From positions 1-7,906 of the forward strand of contig JAJFLN010000240.1 in the NCBI GenBank assembly GCA_021772705.1: DNA of 7,906 nt, in the 5' to 3' direction. The notes below the pieces were generated by a model that saw only the letters and a program-made list of their open reading frames with translations, ran no database searches and had not been told where the DNA came from. Below, piece by piece: positions 1 to 5,966 of this stretch (positions within the stretch are counted from its first letter, which is position 1; each line of letters begins with the position of its first letter). The stretch comes from Candidatus Cloacimonadota bacterium. Lineage in GTDB: Bacteria; Muiribacteriota; UBA6191; JACPRK01. A program made the translations under genes and the position numbers.

Positions 1-1
1 G

Positions 2-205
2 ATTCGTCTCGCCTACAGTTGTGAGTTCACCACTCGTGAAGACGCCTTGGCCAGAGAGCGGCAAATCAAGAACTGGTCACGTGCCAAGAAGCGGGCCTTG
101 ATAGCCGAGGATTGGGAAAAGCTGCGCGAACTGGCCAAGGCCACAACGCCGAAGCAAGCGCCTGTGGGCCCCTCGACAAGCTCGGGACGAACGGATCCGG
201 AATAG
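2..205 (+). CDS. GIY-YIG family nuclease, C-terminal part (5' end outside window)
   Basis: An open frame enters from the left edge and gives 67 residues to a TAG at 203-205. Residues 12-46 contain REDALARERQIKNWSRAKKR followed by ALI, W and LRELAKA, the characteristic C-terminal half of small stand-alone GIY-YIG proteins (YhbQ/UPF0213-like). Glu19, in ARERQIK, matches the conserved catalytic Glu of the fold. The GIY and YIG strands and the catalytic Arg would be upstream and cannot be seen. Family members cut DNA with a metal-dependent single domain; the role of stand-alone bacterial members is poorly defined. The last ~13 residues (VGPSTSSGRTDPE) are encoded by repeat DNA rather than by the nuclease domain, so the gene ends inside a palindromic repeat. 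The family assignment is strong; linking it to repeat mobility is inference. Confidence 0.82.
   Translation: MRLAYSCEFTTREDALARERQIKNWSRAKKRALIAEDWEKLRELAKATTPKQAPVGPSTSSGRTDPE
167..194. repeat. Single arm of the 'GAGCCTGTCGA' palindrome family
   Basis: The stretch GGCCCCTCGACAAGCTCGGG followed by ACGAACGG is the right arm of the palindrome family seen complete at 5967-6038. Its reverse complement reads CCGTTCGTCC.GAGC.TGTCGA, also seen at 7827-7846. Only one arm is present here; the partner would have to lie in the nuclease coding sequence and is absent. It is joined directly to the outer module at 195-235. Confidence 0.75.
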
Positions 206-208
206 GCC

Positions 209-235
209 AGGGGACCCCCTACGGGACATGCACCC
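209..235 (-). repeat. 27-bp terminal inverted repeat, right end
   Basis: This is the exact reverse complement of 3738-3764 and 7736-7762. It contains the internal mini-hairpin AGGGG-AC-CCCCT and ends in CATGCACCC. It marks the junction with the PKD-like fragment that starts at 236. Confidence 0.85.
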
Positions 236-407
236 ACCGGTAACCCTGAGCGACTCCGCCAGTCCCATCCCCACATTCACACCCGGTACTCCTGGACCCT
301 ACACATTTGGTCTGGTGGTGACCAACTCTAGCCTCGGAAGCCGGCTGAACCGGGTCACGGTCCTGATCAAGGGGGCTAGCCGTCATCCGTTCATGGGTTC
401 GCTGTAG
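236..407 (+). pseudogene. Fragment of a PKD/REJ-like extracellular domain protein, truncated by the adjacent element
   Basis: Reading from 237 (codons ccg gta acc ctg) gives PVTLSDSASPIPTFTPGTP, then GPYTFGLVVTNSSLGSRLNR and VTVLIKG, ending at TAG 405-407. The pattern (T)LSD..SP.PTFTP...G.Y.F.LVV.......VTV is typical of the C-terminal half of PKD-like beta-sandwich domains in secreted or surface proteins, which usually read '..PTFTPD.PGTY.F.LVV.DG...S..DTVTI'. There is no start codon of its own. The frame runs back through the element end (nominal ATG at 228 inside the terminal repeat), and no signal peptide or N-terminal strand is present. The last ten residues after VLIKG look unrelated, so the 3' side is also damaged. 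The domain assignment is by eye from a short segment; the beginning of similarity exactly at the element boundary supports insertional truncation. Confidence 0.5.
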
Positions 408-408
408 T

Positions 409-677
409 CCCCTGATCAGGTTCAGGAGCCGTGCGCTCCGAGCCTGTCGACAGGCCGTCCTCGCCCTTCAGGCCCCTCGACGGGCTCGGGGCGGACGGCG
501 GGGAGCTCGCCCCAGCGCAAGATCAGGCGAACGCTGCACTCCCGGCCAGGTTCAGGAGCCGTGCGCTCCGAGCCTGTCGACAGGCCGTCCTCGCCTTCAG
601 GCCCCTCGACAGCTCGGGGCGCACGGCGGGGAACTCGCCTCAGCGCAAGATCACGAGAAAGCTGCCCCCCTGATCAG
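409..677. repeat. Tandem pair of ~130-bp palindromic units flanked by 11-bp direct repeats
   Basis: Unit A is 419-548 and unit B starts at 549 (period 130). The first 47 bases are identical, and B differs later by two 1-bp deletions and several substitutions. Each unit has long arms (A: 434-450 with 477-493; B: 561-580 with 606-624, extended to GTGCGC/GCGCAC). The left arm also contains the perfect 14-bp palindrome GCCTGTCGACAGGC (442-455 and 572-585), so two alternative folds exist. The pair is bracketed by CCCCTGATCAG at 409-419 and 667-677; the right copy covers the stop codon of the permease at 674-676. Folded RNA could act as a 3'-end structure for the minus-strand operon, but there is no U-run typical of a Rho-independent terminator. 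Together with the element end and the PKD fragment this accounts for the gene-poor stretch 206-673. Confidence 0.9.
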
Positions 678-1483
678 CTACCCGTGGATCGGTAGTGACG
701 CACTCCGAACTCCCAGATCTGTAACGTCACGAGCAGGAACAGGAACCCGAACGCCGGGGCCCCGTAGTGGAGCCAGACCGGGCTACCCAGAGGATCCGGT
801 CGTTCCAGGATGGCGTGGGCCGGCAGATAGTTGATGCAGGCCAGGGGAACGACATAGGTGAAGAACTGCCGGAACCAGGGCCGGTAGACGCTGAGGGGAT
901 ACTGCGCGGTCTCGACGCCGCCGTAGGTCACGGTGTTGATGATCTCCAGTGTCGAAGTGGTCCAGAAGGCCAGCGTCGCCTGCAGCACGAAGAGTCCCGA
1001 GAACAGACAGGCGCCTCCCAGGATCGAGGCGGTGCACAGCAGGACCTTCGGCACGGTCCAGACCACATGCAGGCTCCAGGCGCCCCAGAGCAGTACTGCC
1101 AGACCCTGGCTGAACCGGCCAATCCGGAAGACCTGCAGCTCCTGACCGACGACCTGCAACGCCGCGCTCCTGGGCCGCAGCAGGATTCGATCGAAGTCCC
1201 CGCTCCGAACCATGTTGGGAAACACGTCGAAGCCCCGGGCGAAAGCCTCCGACAGGGCGAAGGCGACATTCACCATTCCGTAGAGAAGGGCCACCTCCTG
1301 CAGCCGCCAGCCCCGGATGGAGCCGAAGCGATCGATGAGAGCCCAGATGGCCAGGAAATCGATCCCGGTCAGGAGCAGGTTTCCGAAGGCCATCATGAAG
1401 AACGAGGCCCGGTACTGCATCTGGCCACGGACGGAGACGCCGGCATAGCGGAGGTAGAGACTGAGCGCGTTGAGGAACTTCAT
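674..1483 (-). CDS. ABC-2 type transporter permease (COG3694-like), second membrane subunit
   Basis: This 269-residue integral membrane protein has about six hydrophobic segments (approximate residues 26-50, 62-80, 123-142, 146-176, 205-225 and 238-258). Landmarks of the family are RSGDFDRILLRP (93-104) between the early membrane segments and the late TYVVPLACINYLPA (209-222). Its likely role is one half of the membrane channel of an ABC exporter with the permease and ATPase encoded just upstream. The start at 1483 (MKFLNALSL) is chosen because it overlaps the stop of the preceding permease as ATGA (1483-1480), a translational-coupling arrangement. The frame stays open upstream to an ATG at 1678, but those 65 residues are antiparallel shadow of the neighbour. 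The stop codon lies in the repeat CCCCTGATCAG at 667-677. Substrate unknown. Confidence 0.9.
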   Translation of the reverse strand: MKFLNALSLYLRYAGVSVRGQMQYRASFFMMAFGNLLLTGIDFLAIWALIDRFGSIRGWRLQEVALLYGMVNVAFALSEAFARGFDVFPNMVRSGDFDRILLRPRSAALQVVGQELQVFRIGRFSQGLAVLLWGAWSLHVVWTVPKVLLCTASILGGACLFSGLFVLQATLAFWTTSTLEIINTVTYGGVETAQYPLSVYRPWFRQFFTYVVPLACINYLPAHAILERPDPLGSPVWLHYGAPAFGFLFLLVTLQIWEFGVRHYRSTGS

Positions 1484-2274
1484 CCGCCCTGGATCACCAT
1501 TCTCCTGAGACCTCTGTTCAAGAGCAGCTTGCCGGCCAGGATGAGCATGGCGACCCAGATCGCCGAGTGGAGCAGGCATGCCCACACCTGTGACGGCGGG
1601 ATATGTCCCAGATAGAGCCGGAACGGAACGTCCACCAGGTTCCTGAAAGGCAGGAAGTAGAGAATCTGCTGCAGCCACTCCGGAAAGAGGGGGATCGGCA
1701 CGGCAAGGCCGGAACCGAACACGACAGCACTGAAGACCAGCCGGCTGACTCCCTCGCCGGTGACCGTCCAGAGCAGGGAGACTGAGAGGAGTGTGGTCAG
1801 GGAGGCGGAGACGAGCAGAGCCCCCAGGGTGGCTGCCGCCCAGGCCGCCGCCGAAGCGCCGCTGGGAGGAGCCGACATTCCCAAGAACATGCCGGCGATG
1901 ACGAACATGGGAAGGGCCCGCAGCAGGGGTGGAGCGAACCTGAACGCAAGGGATCGGGAGAACCAGAGACCGTAGAGCTCGACTGGACGGAGCATCTCGT
2001 ACACCACGTTTCCGGAGCGGATCAGCTCTCGCACGTCCTCCTCCACATTCCAGGGCATCATGACCAGCATGGCCTGGCTCAGCCAGATGTAGGTGACCAC
2101 TTCCTCGTAGGTCATGGGCTGCGGGTCAGAAGTGGACTGATAGAACGCGCCGAAGATCATCATCCGGATGAAGCCCCAGAACAGCTGGGTCCCGAAGCCG
2201 GCAGCGGCGGCGGCCCGGTACTGGAGCAAGACCCGTATCCGGGCCTGCAGAATAGCCAGATGAGGTCTCATCAT
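1480..2274 (-). CDS. ABC-2 type transporter permease (COG4587-like), first membrane subunit
   Basis: This 264-residue protein has about six hydrophobic segments (approximate residues 25-45, 57-75, 110-134, 144-171, 180-212 and 229-252). It carries the conserved cytoplasmic-loop motif IRSGNVVYEMLRPVELYG (86-103), equivalent to RSGDFDRILLRP in the next gene, and LPFRNLVDVPFRLYLG (208-223) near the C-terminus. In this family the two different permeases and a long ATPase are encoded together and are taken to form one exporter; some relatives are annotated in drug or antibiotic self-resistance, but nothing here identifies a substrate. The start at 2274 is followed by a second ATG at 2271. No in-frame alternative exists before the upstream stop, and the Shine-Dalgarno match is weak. 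The gap to the ATPase stop is 60 bp. The four-base overlap with the following permease suggests coupled synthesis. Confidence 0.9.
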   Translation of the reverse strand: MMRPHLAILQARIRVLLQYRAAAAAGFGTQLFWGFIRMMIFGAFYQSTSDPQPMTYEEVVTYIWLSQAMLVMMPWNVEEDVRELIRSGNVVYEMLRPVELYGLWFSRSLAFRFAPPLLRALPMFVIAGMFLGMSAPPSGASAAAWAAATLGALLVSASLTTLLSVSLLWTVTGEGVSRLVFSAVVFGSGLAVPIPLFPEWLQQILYFLPFRNLVDVPFRLYLGHIPPSQVWACLLHSAIWVAMLILAGKLLLNRGLRRMVIQGG

Positions 2275-2334
2275 GACCCGAACCAGACGACAGGAGCCGC
2301 AGGCGATCCCCGACGAGCGACTGTCGAGGGCTGG

Positions 2335-3360
2335 CTACGCACCGCGAGCATCTCCCGAGCCATCGAGCCGGTAATCGCCATAGAGTCGAGCGACGATCTC
2401 CTCGATGGGCGGGTTCTCGACGAAGAGGTCCCGGATGGAGTGAGACGCCACGATTCGTCCGATCAGCTCGGGGGTCGAGATCTGCTCCGGATCGAAGCGC
2501 AGATGGACCCGATGACCCTCCCGGGAGTGGATCGTGGCGCCGGGGCACTCGAAGTGGGCCTCTTCATCGACCAGGTCGACGGTGAGACTCCGGAGGCGTG
2601 TGACCCGGCTCCTCAGGTCCGCCAGGCTTCCATCGATGAGCAGCTTGCCCTCCCCCAGGACGAGGACTCGATCGCAGAGAGCCTCGATGTCGTCCAGGTC
2701 GTGGGTGGTGAGAATCACCGCCACGCCTCGGTCCCGGTTGAGCCGCTTCACAAAGTCTCTGACGGCCAGCTTCGAGACGGCGTCGAGGCCGATGGTGGGT
2801 TCGTCGAGGAAGAGCAGCCTCGGTTCGTGGATCAGGGCCGCTGCCAGGTCGCAGCGCATCCTCTGGCCCAGGCTCAGCTGCCGGACCGGGACATCGAGCA
2901 GAGGGCCGAGGTCCAGCAGGTCCTGGAGCTCCTTCAGGACCTCCCGAGTCCGGGTCCTGCAGAGCCGGTAGATCTCGATCAACAGCTCGAAGGTCTCCTG
3001 CACGGGCAAGTCCCACCAGAGCTGAGTGCGCTGTCCGAAGACGACACCGATGCGCTGCACGGTCTCGATTCTCTCCTCCCAGGGAACCCGCCCCAGGACC
3101 TGACAGCGGCCGGTATCGGGAACCAGGATGCCCGAGAGGATCTTCACGGTGGTAGACTTGCCTGCTCCATTGGGTCCAATGTACCCGATGAGTTCCCCCG
3201 GTTTGACGCAGAAGCTAACATCCTCCAGGGCCTTGACCTCCCGGTACTCCCGGCGGAACAACCCCCGAATGGCGCCGGCCATCCCCGGCTCACGCCGGGC
3301 GATCCAGTAGCTCTTGGATAGCCCCTCGACCTCTACGATGGACTGGGTGTCCGCCGTCAT
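2335..3360 (-). CDS. ABC transporter ATP-binding protein (COG4586-like)
   Basis: This 341-residue cytoplasmic ATPase powers the exporter formed with the two downstream permeases. Visible motifs in order: A-loop aromatic near Tyr18; Walker A GPNGAGKST (62-70, Lys68); Q-loop in FGQRTQLWWDLP (Gln110), where the 'GQ+TQLWWDLP' form is a hallmark of this subfamily; signature LSLGQRMR (162-169); Walker B LLFLDEP with Glu187; D-loop GLDAVSK; H-loop His220 in LTTHDLDDIE. All catalytic positions are intact. The C-terminal ~90 residues (after 250) form the usual extension of the family. The ATG at 3360 precedes MTADTQSIVEVEGLSKSYW and has only a loose GGTGG upstream. It is 43 bp downstream of the small membrane ORF, on the same strand and presumably in the same transcript. 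Confidence 0.95.
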   Translation of the reverse strand: MTADTQSIVEVEGLSKSYWIARREPGMAGAIRGLFRREYREVKALEDVSFCVKPGELIGYIGPNGAGKSTTVKILSGILVPDTGRCQVLGRVPWEERIETVQRIGVVFGQRTQLWWDLPVQETFELLIEIYRLCRTRTREVLKELQDLLDLGPLLDVPVRQLSLGQRMRCDLAAALIHEPRLLFLDEPTIGLDAVSKLAVRDFVKRLNRDRGVAVILTTHDLDDIEALCDRVLVLGEGKLLIDGSLADLRSRVTRLRSLTVDLVDEEAHFECPGATIHSREGHRVHLRFDPEQISTPELIGRIVASHSIRDLFVENPPIEEIVARLYGDYRLDGSGDARGA

Positions 3361-3403
3361 GACGTCACCGCCACCGGGGATATACGATGGGTCACACCGG
3401 GAC

Positions 3404-3559
3404 TCATCGACGGCCCGATTCCAGCAACTGCTTCAATACCCGACGTCCCAGGGCATCGGCGCTGACGAGCAGAGCAAGCAGCCCCGCCAGGGCCAGGCTC
3501 ATGAAGAGCCGCCAGCCGGGGGGCACGACGAACCGAACCTTGTAGAGCTTGCCGTTCAT
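3404..3559 (-). CDS. Small single-pass membrane protein (51 aa), first gene of the ABC operon
   Basis: The predicted protein starts MNGKLYKVRFVVPPGW, has one hydrophobic segment (about residues 17-35, FMSLALAGLLALLVS at its core) and ends in a basic tail with RRVLKQLLESGRR. I do not recognise a family. The start at 3559 is preferred over the longer ATG at 3601 because an AAGG sits about seven bases upstream and the 14 extra residues look like non-coding sequence. It lies 43 bp before the ATPase gene on the same strand, so it could be an accessory or assembly subunit of the exporter, or simply the operon leader gene. Amphipathic organisation (charged head, TM, basic tail) argues for a real protein, but the short length leaves room for a chance ORF. 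Confidence 0.5.
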   Translation of the reverse strand: MNGKLYKVRFVVPPGWRLFMSLALAGLLALLVSADALGRRVLKQLLESGRR

Positions 3560-3613
3560 CCTGGTGCCTTGCAGACTAACAGGATCGACCCGCCGATACA
3601 TCTACCGGGGCAA

Positions 3614-3707
3614 CTCTCTCGTGATCTTGCATTGAGACAAGCTTCTACCCATTCGCCGGTCGAGGGGCCGTTCTCGCCTTCAGGCCCCTCGACAGGCTCG
3701 AGGCGAA
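3614..3707. repeat. Degenerate inverted copy of the palindromic unit of 419-672
   Basis: Positions 3614-3637 match the reverse complement of 638-661 at 20 of 24 bases, with 14 in a row identical (TCTCGTGATCTTGC). After a diverged spacer come arms 3652-3669 and 3683-3707 around the loop GTTCTCGCCTTCA. The left arm has lost about seven bases (TCGAGCC) relative to the right arm GGCCCCTCGACAGGCTCGAG, so the stem is broken in the middle. The loop resembles that of the tandem units read in the opposite direction. This fixes the extent of the family unit as larger than the palindrome itself, with a conserved flank on one side. Confidence 0.75.
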
Positions 3708-3728
3708 CGGGGTGGGAGCAAGGAAACA

Positions 3729-3737
3729 GCTGCCGTT
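3729..3737. repeat. 9-bp target-site duplication, left copy
   Basis: GCTGCCGTT lies directly before the left terminal repeat (GGGTGCATG...) of the 117-bp element and is repeated directly after its right end at 3855-3863. Confidence 0.85.
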
Positions 3738-3854
3738 GGGTGCATGTCCCGTAGGGGGTCCCCTCCTCCGTTCGCCCCACTATGGATGCCCGCATCCTTA
3801 GTGGGGCGAACGGATCCGGAATAGGCCAGGGGACCCCCTACAGGACATGCACCC
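3738..3854. mobile_element. 117-bp MITE-like palindromic element with 27-bp terminal inverted repeats and 9-bp target duplication
   Basis: There are three nested inverted repeats. The outer arms are 3738-3764 and 3828-3854 (26 of 27 bases complementary). The middle arms are 3768-3780 and 3801-3813, perfect over 13 bp (CCGTTCGCCCCAC). The core hairpin is GGATGC-CC-GCATCC at 3784-3797. The nesting is asymmetric: 3 bases separate outer and middle arms on the left, but 14 (ATCCGGAATAGGCC) on the right. The element carries no gene. Exact 9-bp direct repeats abut both ends, indicating insertion by a transposase-type staggered cut. It inserted between a degenerate palindrome and the S9 peptidase gene and adds a misleading in-frame ATG at 3782 to that gene. 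Which enzyme moved it is not shown by the sequence. Confidence 0.88.
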
Positions 3855-3863
3855 GCTGCCGTT
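3855..3863. repeat. 9-bp target-site duplication, right copy
   Basis: GCTGCCGTT follows the right terminal repeat (...CATGCACCC) directly and is identical to 3729-3737. Removing the element and one copy restores a continuous ...AAACAGCTGCCGTTTCACCC... target. Confidence 0.85.
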
Positions 3864-3958
3864 TCACCCATATGGGGACGGCGAGCCGCATCCCGTACAA
3901 CCCTTCACGCCCTTTCAGGTGGACTCGGCCTGGCTGGATCAGCCATGCTGCGCCTGGC

Positions 3959-5884
3959 ATGTCAACCCGAACCATCGCTCCTGTCACATCCTGGCCTGAG
4001 GCCCTTCAGCTCGATCCGGCCATCGATCTCGACCCTCAACAGCTGGAGCGAATCATCAGCCTCGCCAGCTTCCAGCCTGTCCTCTTCCTCGACTTTTCAC
4101 CCGATGGATCGGAGCTGCTACTAGCCATCCGAAAGGGGAGCACGCACCAGCTGTTTCGGGTCAGCGGACCAGGGCAGGCCGGCACGCAGCTCACGTTCCT
4201 GAACGAGCCGGTGCTGGACGCCGCCTGGACCGCGGGACCGGGGAGCGGCACCATCCTCTATGCCGCGGACAGCCTGGGAGACGAGGCTTACCAGCTTCAC
4301 CGGATGCCTGCCGATGGGGGCGAGGCGACACGACTCACCGATGGCTCCTCCCGCCACATCAGCGCCGTTACCACCCTTGACGGCAGCCAGCTGGCCTGCG
4401 CCGGCAACGGCAGGAATGGCCGGGATCTGGACGTTCTGGTGGCAGACCTGGCGCTAGGATCGGCTCCGAGGCCCGTGCTCTCCACGGGAGGGTCATTGAC
4501 CCCTGAGGACTGGAACCGGGAGGCCACAGCCCTGCTGGTCAAGGAGTACCGCTCCATCCACGACACCAGTCTCTGGATCGTCCGGCCCGGGGACGGTGAG
4601 AGTCGCTGCCTCGCCGCTCCCGGCCCAGGGACCACGGCCTATCACGGGGGGGCGAAGTTTCATCCTGACGGCCGGTCCGTGCTCATGTTGACCGACCGGG
4701 ACTCCGAGTTTCGACGACTGGCCCAGCTGGACTTGAGCACCGGCGAGTGGCGAACCCTGGACCCCGTGCCGGGATTCGATATCGAGGCTCTCCGGATCGC
4801 CCCCGACGGCTCCCGTGTTGCCGTCCTATTCAATCAGGGCGGGGCCAGCAAGATCCATCTGATGGACCTCGAGACCGGCGAGGAGCTACCGGCCCCACAG
4901 ATTCCACTGGGGACGCTCACCTCCCTGCGGTTCTCTCCCGATGGGACCCGGATTGCCTACGGGCTCACGACGCCCTCCCGCCCGGGGGATGCCATCGTCC
5001 ATGACCTTCAAACCGGAGAAGACGTGCTCTGGGCCGGAGGCGACACGCCCGGCTGGAGGGCGGACGAGCTGCCCTCGCCTCGAATCGTCACCTTCCCCAC
5101 GTTTGATTCCGATGACGGCGGACCGGATCACGTCCCGGCCTACTACTATCCCGCACCGGCGAAGGGAGGGGCTCCGGCCCCGGTGGTCCTCCACATCCAC
5201 GGGGGCCCCGAGTCTCAGTGGCGGCCCCGATTCGATCCCCGGGCAGCCATCTTCAGCAGAGAACTGGGCACAGCGATGATCGCCCCCAACGTGAGAGGCT
5301 CCTCCGGTTACGGCCGGACCTACTGTGCCATGGATGACGGATTCCAGCGGGAGGATTCGGTGCGAGACATCGGAGCCGTCCTCGACTGGATCGGGCGCCA
5401 GGAAGAGCTGGACTCCCGCAGGGTCGCCGTTCACGGAGTCTCCTACGGCGGCTATATGGTCCTGGCCAGCCTGATCCACCACGGCTCCCGTCTCGCCGCC
5501 GGAATCGAGTACGTCGGAATCGCCAACTTCCTGACATTCCTGAAGAACACCAAACCCTATCGTCAAGACCTGCGACGAGTGGAATACGGCGACGAGCGGC
5601 AGCCCGAGATGGCTCGATTCCTGGAGCGGATCTCCCCTACATCCCGGGCCAGCGAGATCGACAATCCCTTGCTCGTGTTTCACGGAGCCAACGATCCCCG
5701 GGTACCGGCCAGCGAGGCCGAGCAGATCTGCCGGAAAGTCCGCTCCCGAGGCCGCCCGGTCTGGTCCGTCCTGGCCCGGAACGAAGGCCACCGATTCTTG
5801 CGCAAGGAGAACATCAACGCCTGTCTGGCCCTCACCGTCGCATTCCTGCAGGAGAACCTGCTCGATGCGACATCCCGCGGATGA
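3959..5884 (+). CDS. S9 family serine peptidase (prolyl oligopeptidase / acylaminoacyl-peptidase type)
   Basis: This 641-residue protein has an N-terminal seven-bladed propeller region and a C-terminal alpha/beta-hydrolase domain. Propeller-type repeats include FSPDGSELLLA (46-56), FHPDGRSVLML, IAPDGSRVAVLF and FSPDGTRIAYGL. The hydrolase domain shows HGGP (414-417), NVRGSSGYG (444-452), the nucleophile Ser495 in HGVSYGGYM, Asp579 in HGANDPRVP and His611 in NEGHRF, so the catalytic triad is complete. Such enzymes cleave short peptides or remove acylated or dipeptide N-termini in the cytoplasm; no signal peptide is visible. The frame is open back to an ATG at 3782, but that lies inside the 117-bp mobile element. 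An ATG at 3872 is also possible. The start at 3959 (MSTRTIAPVTSW) gives the usual family length, though without a clear Shine-Dalgarno. Positions 3864-3958 show nothing else I can identify. Confidence 0.93.
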   Translation: MSTRTIAPVTSWPEALQLDPAIDLDPQQLERIISLASFQPVLFLDFSPDGSELLLAIRKGSTHQLFRVSGPGQAGTQLTFLNEPVLDAAWTAGPGSGTILYAADSLGDEAYQLHRMPADGGEATRLTDGSSRHISAVTTLDGSQLACAGNGRNGRDLDVLVADLALGSAPRPVLSTGGSLTPEDWNREATALLVKEYRSIHDTSLWIVRPGDGESRCLAAPGPGTTAYHGGAKFHPDGRSVLMLTDRDSEFRRLAQLDLSTGEWRTLDPVPGFDIEALRIAPDGSRVAVLFNQGGASKIHLMDLETGEELPAPQIPLGTLTSLRFSPDGTRIAYGLTTPSRPGDAIVHDLQTGEDVLWAGGDTPGWRADELPSPRIVTFPTFDSDDGGPDHVPAYYYPAPAKGGAPAPVVLHIHGGPESQWRPRFDPRAAIFSRELGTAMIAPNVRGSSGYGRTYCAMDDGFQREDSVRDIGAVLDWIGRQEELDSRRVAVHGVSYGGYMVLASLIHHGSRLAAGIEYVGIANFLTFLKNTKPYRQDLRRVEYGDERQPEMARFLERISPTSRASEIDNPLLVFHGANDPRVPASEAEQICRKVRSRGRPVWSVLARNEGHRFLRKENINACLALTVAFLQENLLDATSRG

Positions 5885-5966
5885 CACGGCAGTCGATCCT
5901 CGTCACCTTCGAGCCAGACGCTGCCGGACCAGCTCAGGCGAGTGGTCCGTCTGAGTGGCACCTGTT

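Larger units (their letters stand above)
1..235 (+). mobile_element. Right end of a GIY-YIG-bearing palindromic element (partial)
   Basis: The right boundary is a 27-bp sequence at 209-235 that is the exact reverse complement of the 27-bp left ends at 3738-3764 and 7736-7762. It ends ...ACATGCACCC, after which unrelated sequence begins at 236. Positions 188-235 match 3807-3854, the right part of the 117-bp element, with one difference. The GIY-YIG coding sequence stops 3 bp before the terminal repeat. No matching left end (GGGTGCATGTCC) occurs between 1 and 187, so the left end is either upstream of the window or lost. That the nuclease gene lies inside the element is inference from this compact arrangement. 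The alternative is a repeat inserted by chance at the 3' end of an ordinary gene. Confidence 0.5.

Noticed and set aside
419..672. CRISPR array
   Set aside because: There are only two long, near-identical palindromic units with no short repeats alternating with unique spacers.
431..673. 80-codon plus-strand open frame over the tandem repeat
   Set aside because: It is translated repeat sequence only (EPVDRPSSPFRPLDGLG-like); the two copies are read in different frames because of indels.
767..1615. 282-codon plus-strand open frame
   Set aside because: It is antisense to the permease genes and its composition (many Q, E, G and P) is typical of a shadow frame.
1484..1678. N-terminal extension of the second permease
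   Set aside because: The 65 extra codons overlap the preceding permease in another frame and show no membrane or family character; ATGA coupling at 1483-1480 explains the start.
2260..3321. 353-codon plus-strand open frame
   Set aside because: It lies fully antisense to the ABC ATPase with all its motifs; the open frame follows from GC-rich codon use and its translation shows no known domain.
4886..5887. 333-codon minus-strand open frame
   Set aside because: It is antisense to the catalytic domain of the S9 peptidase, which has a complete triad; no domain is recognisable in it.
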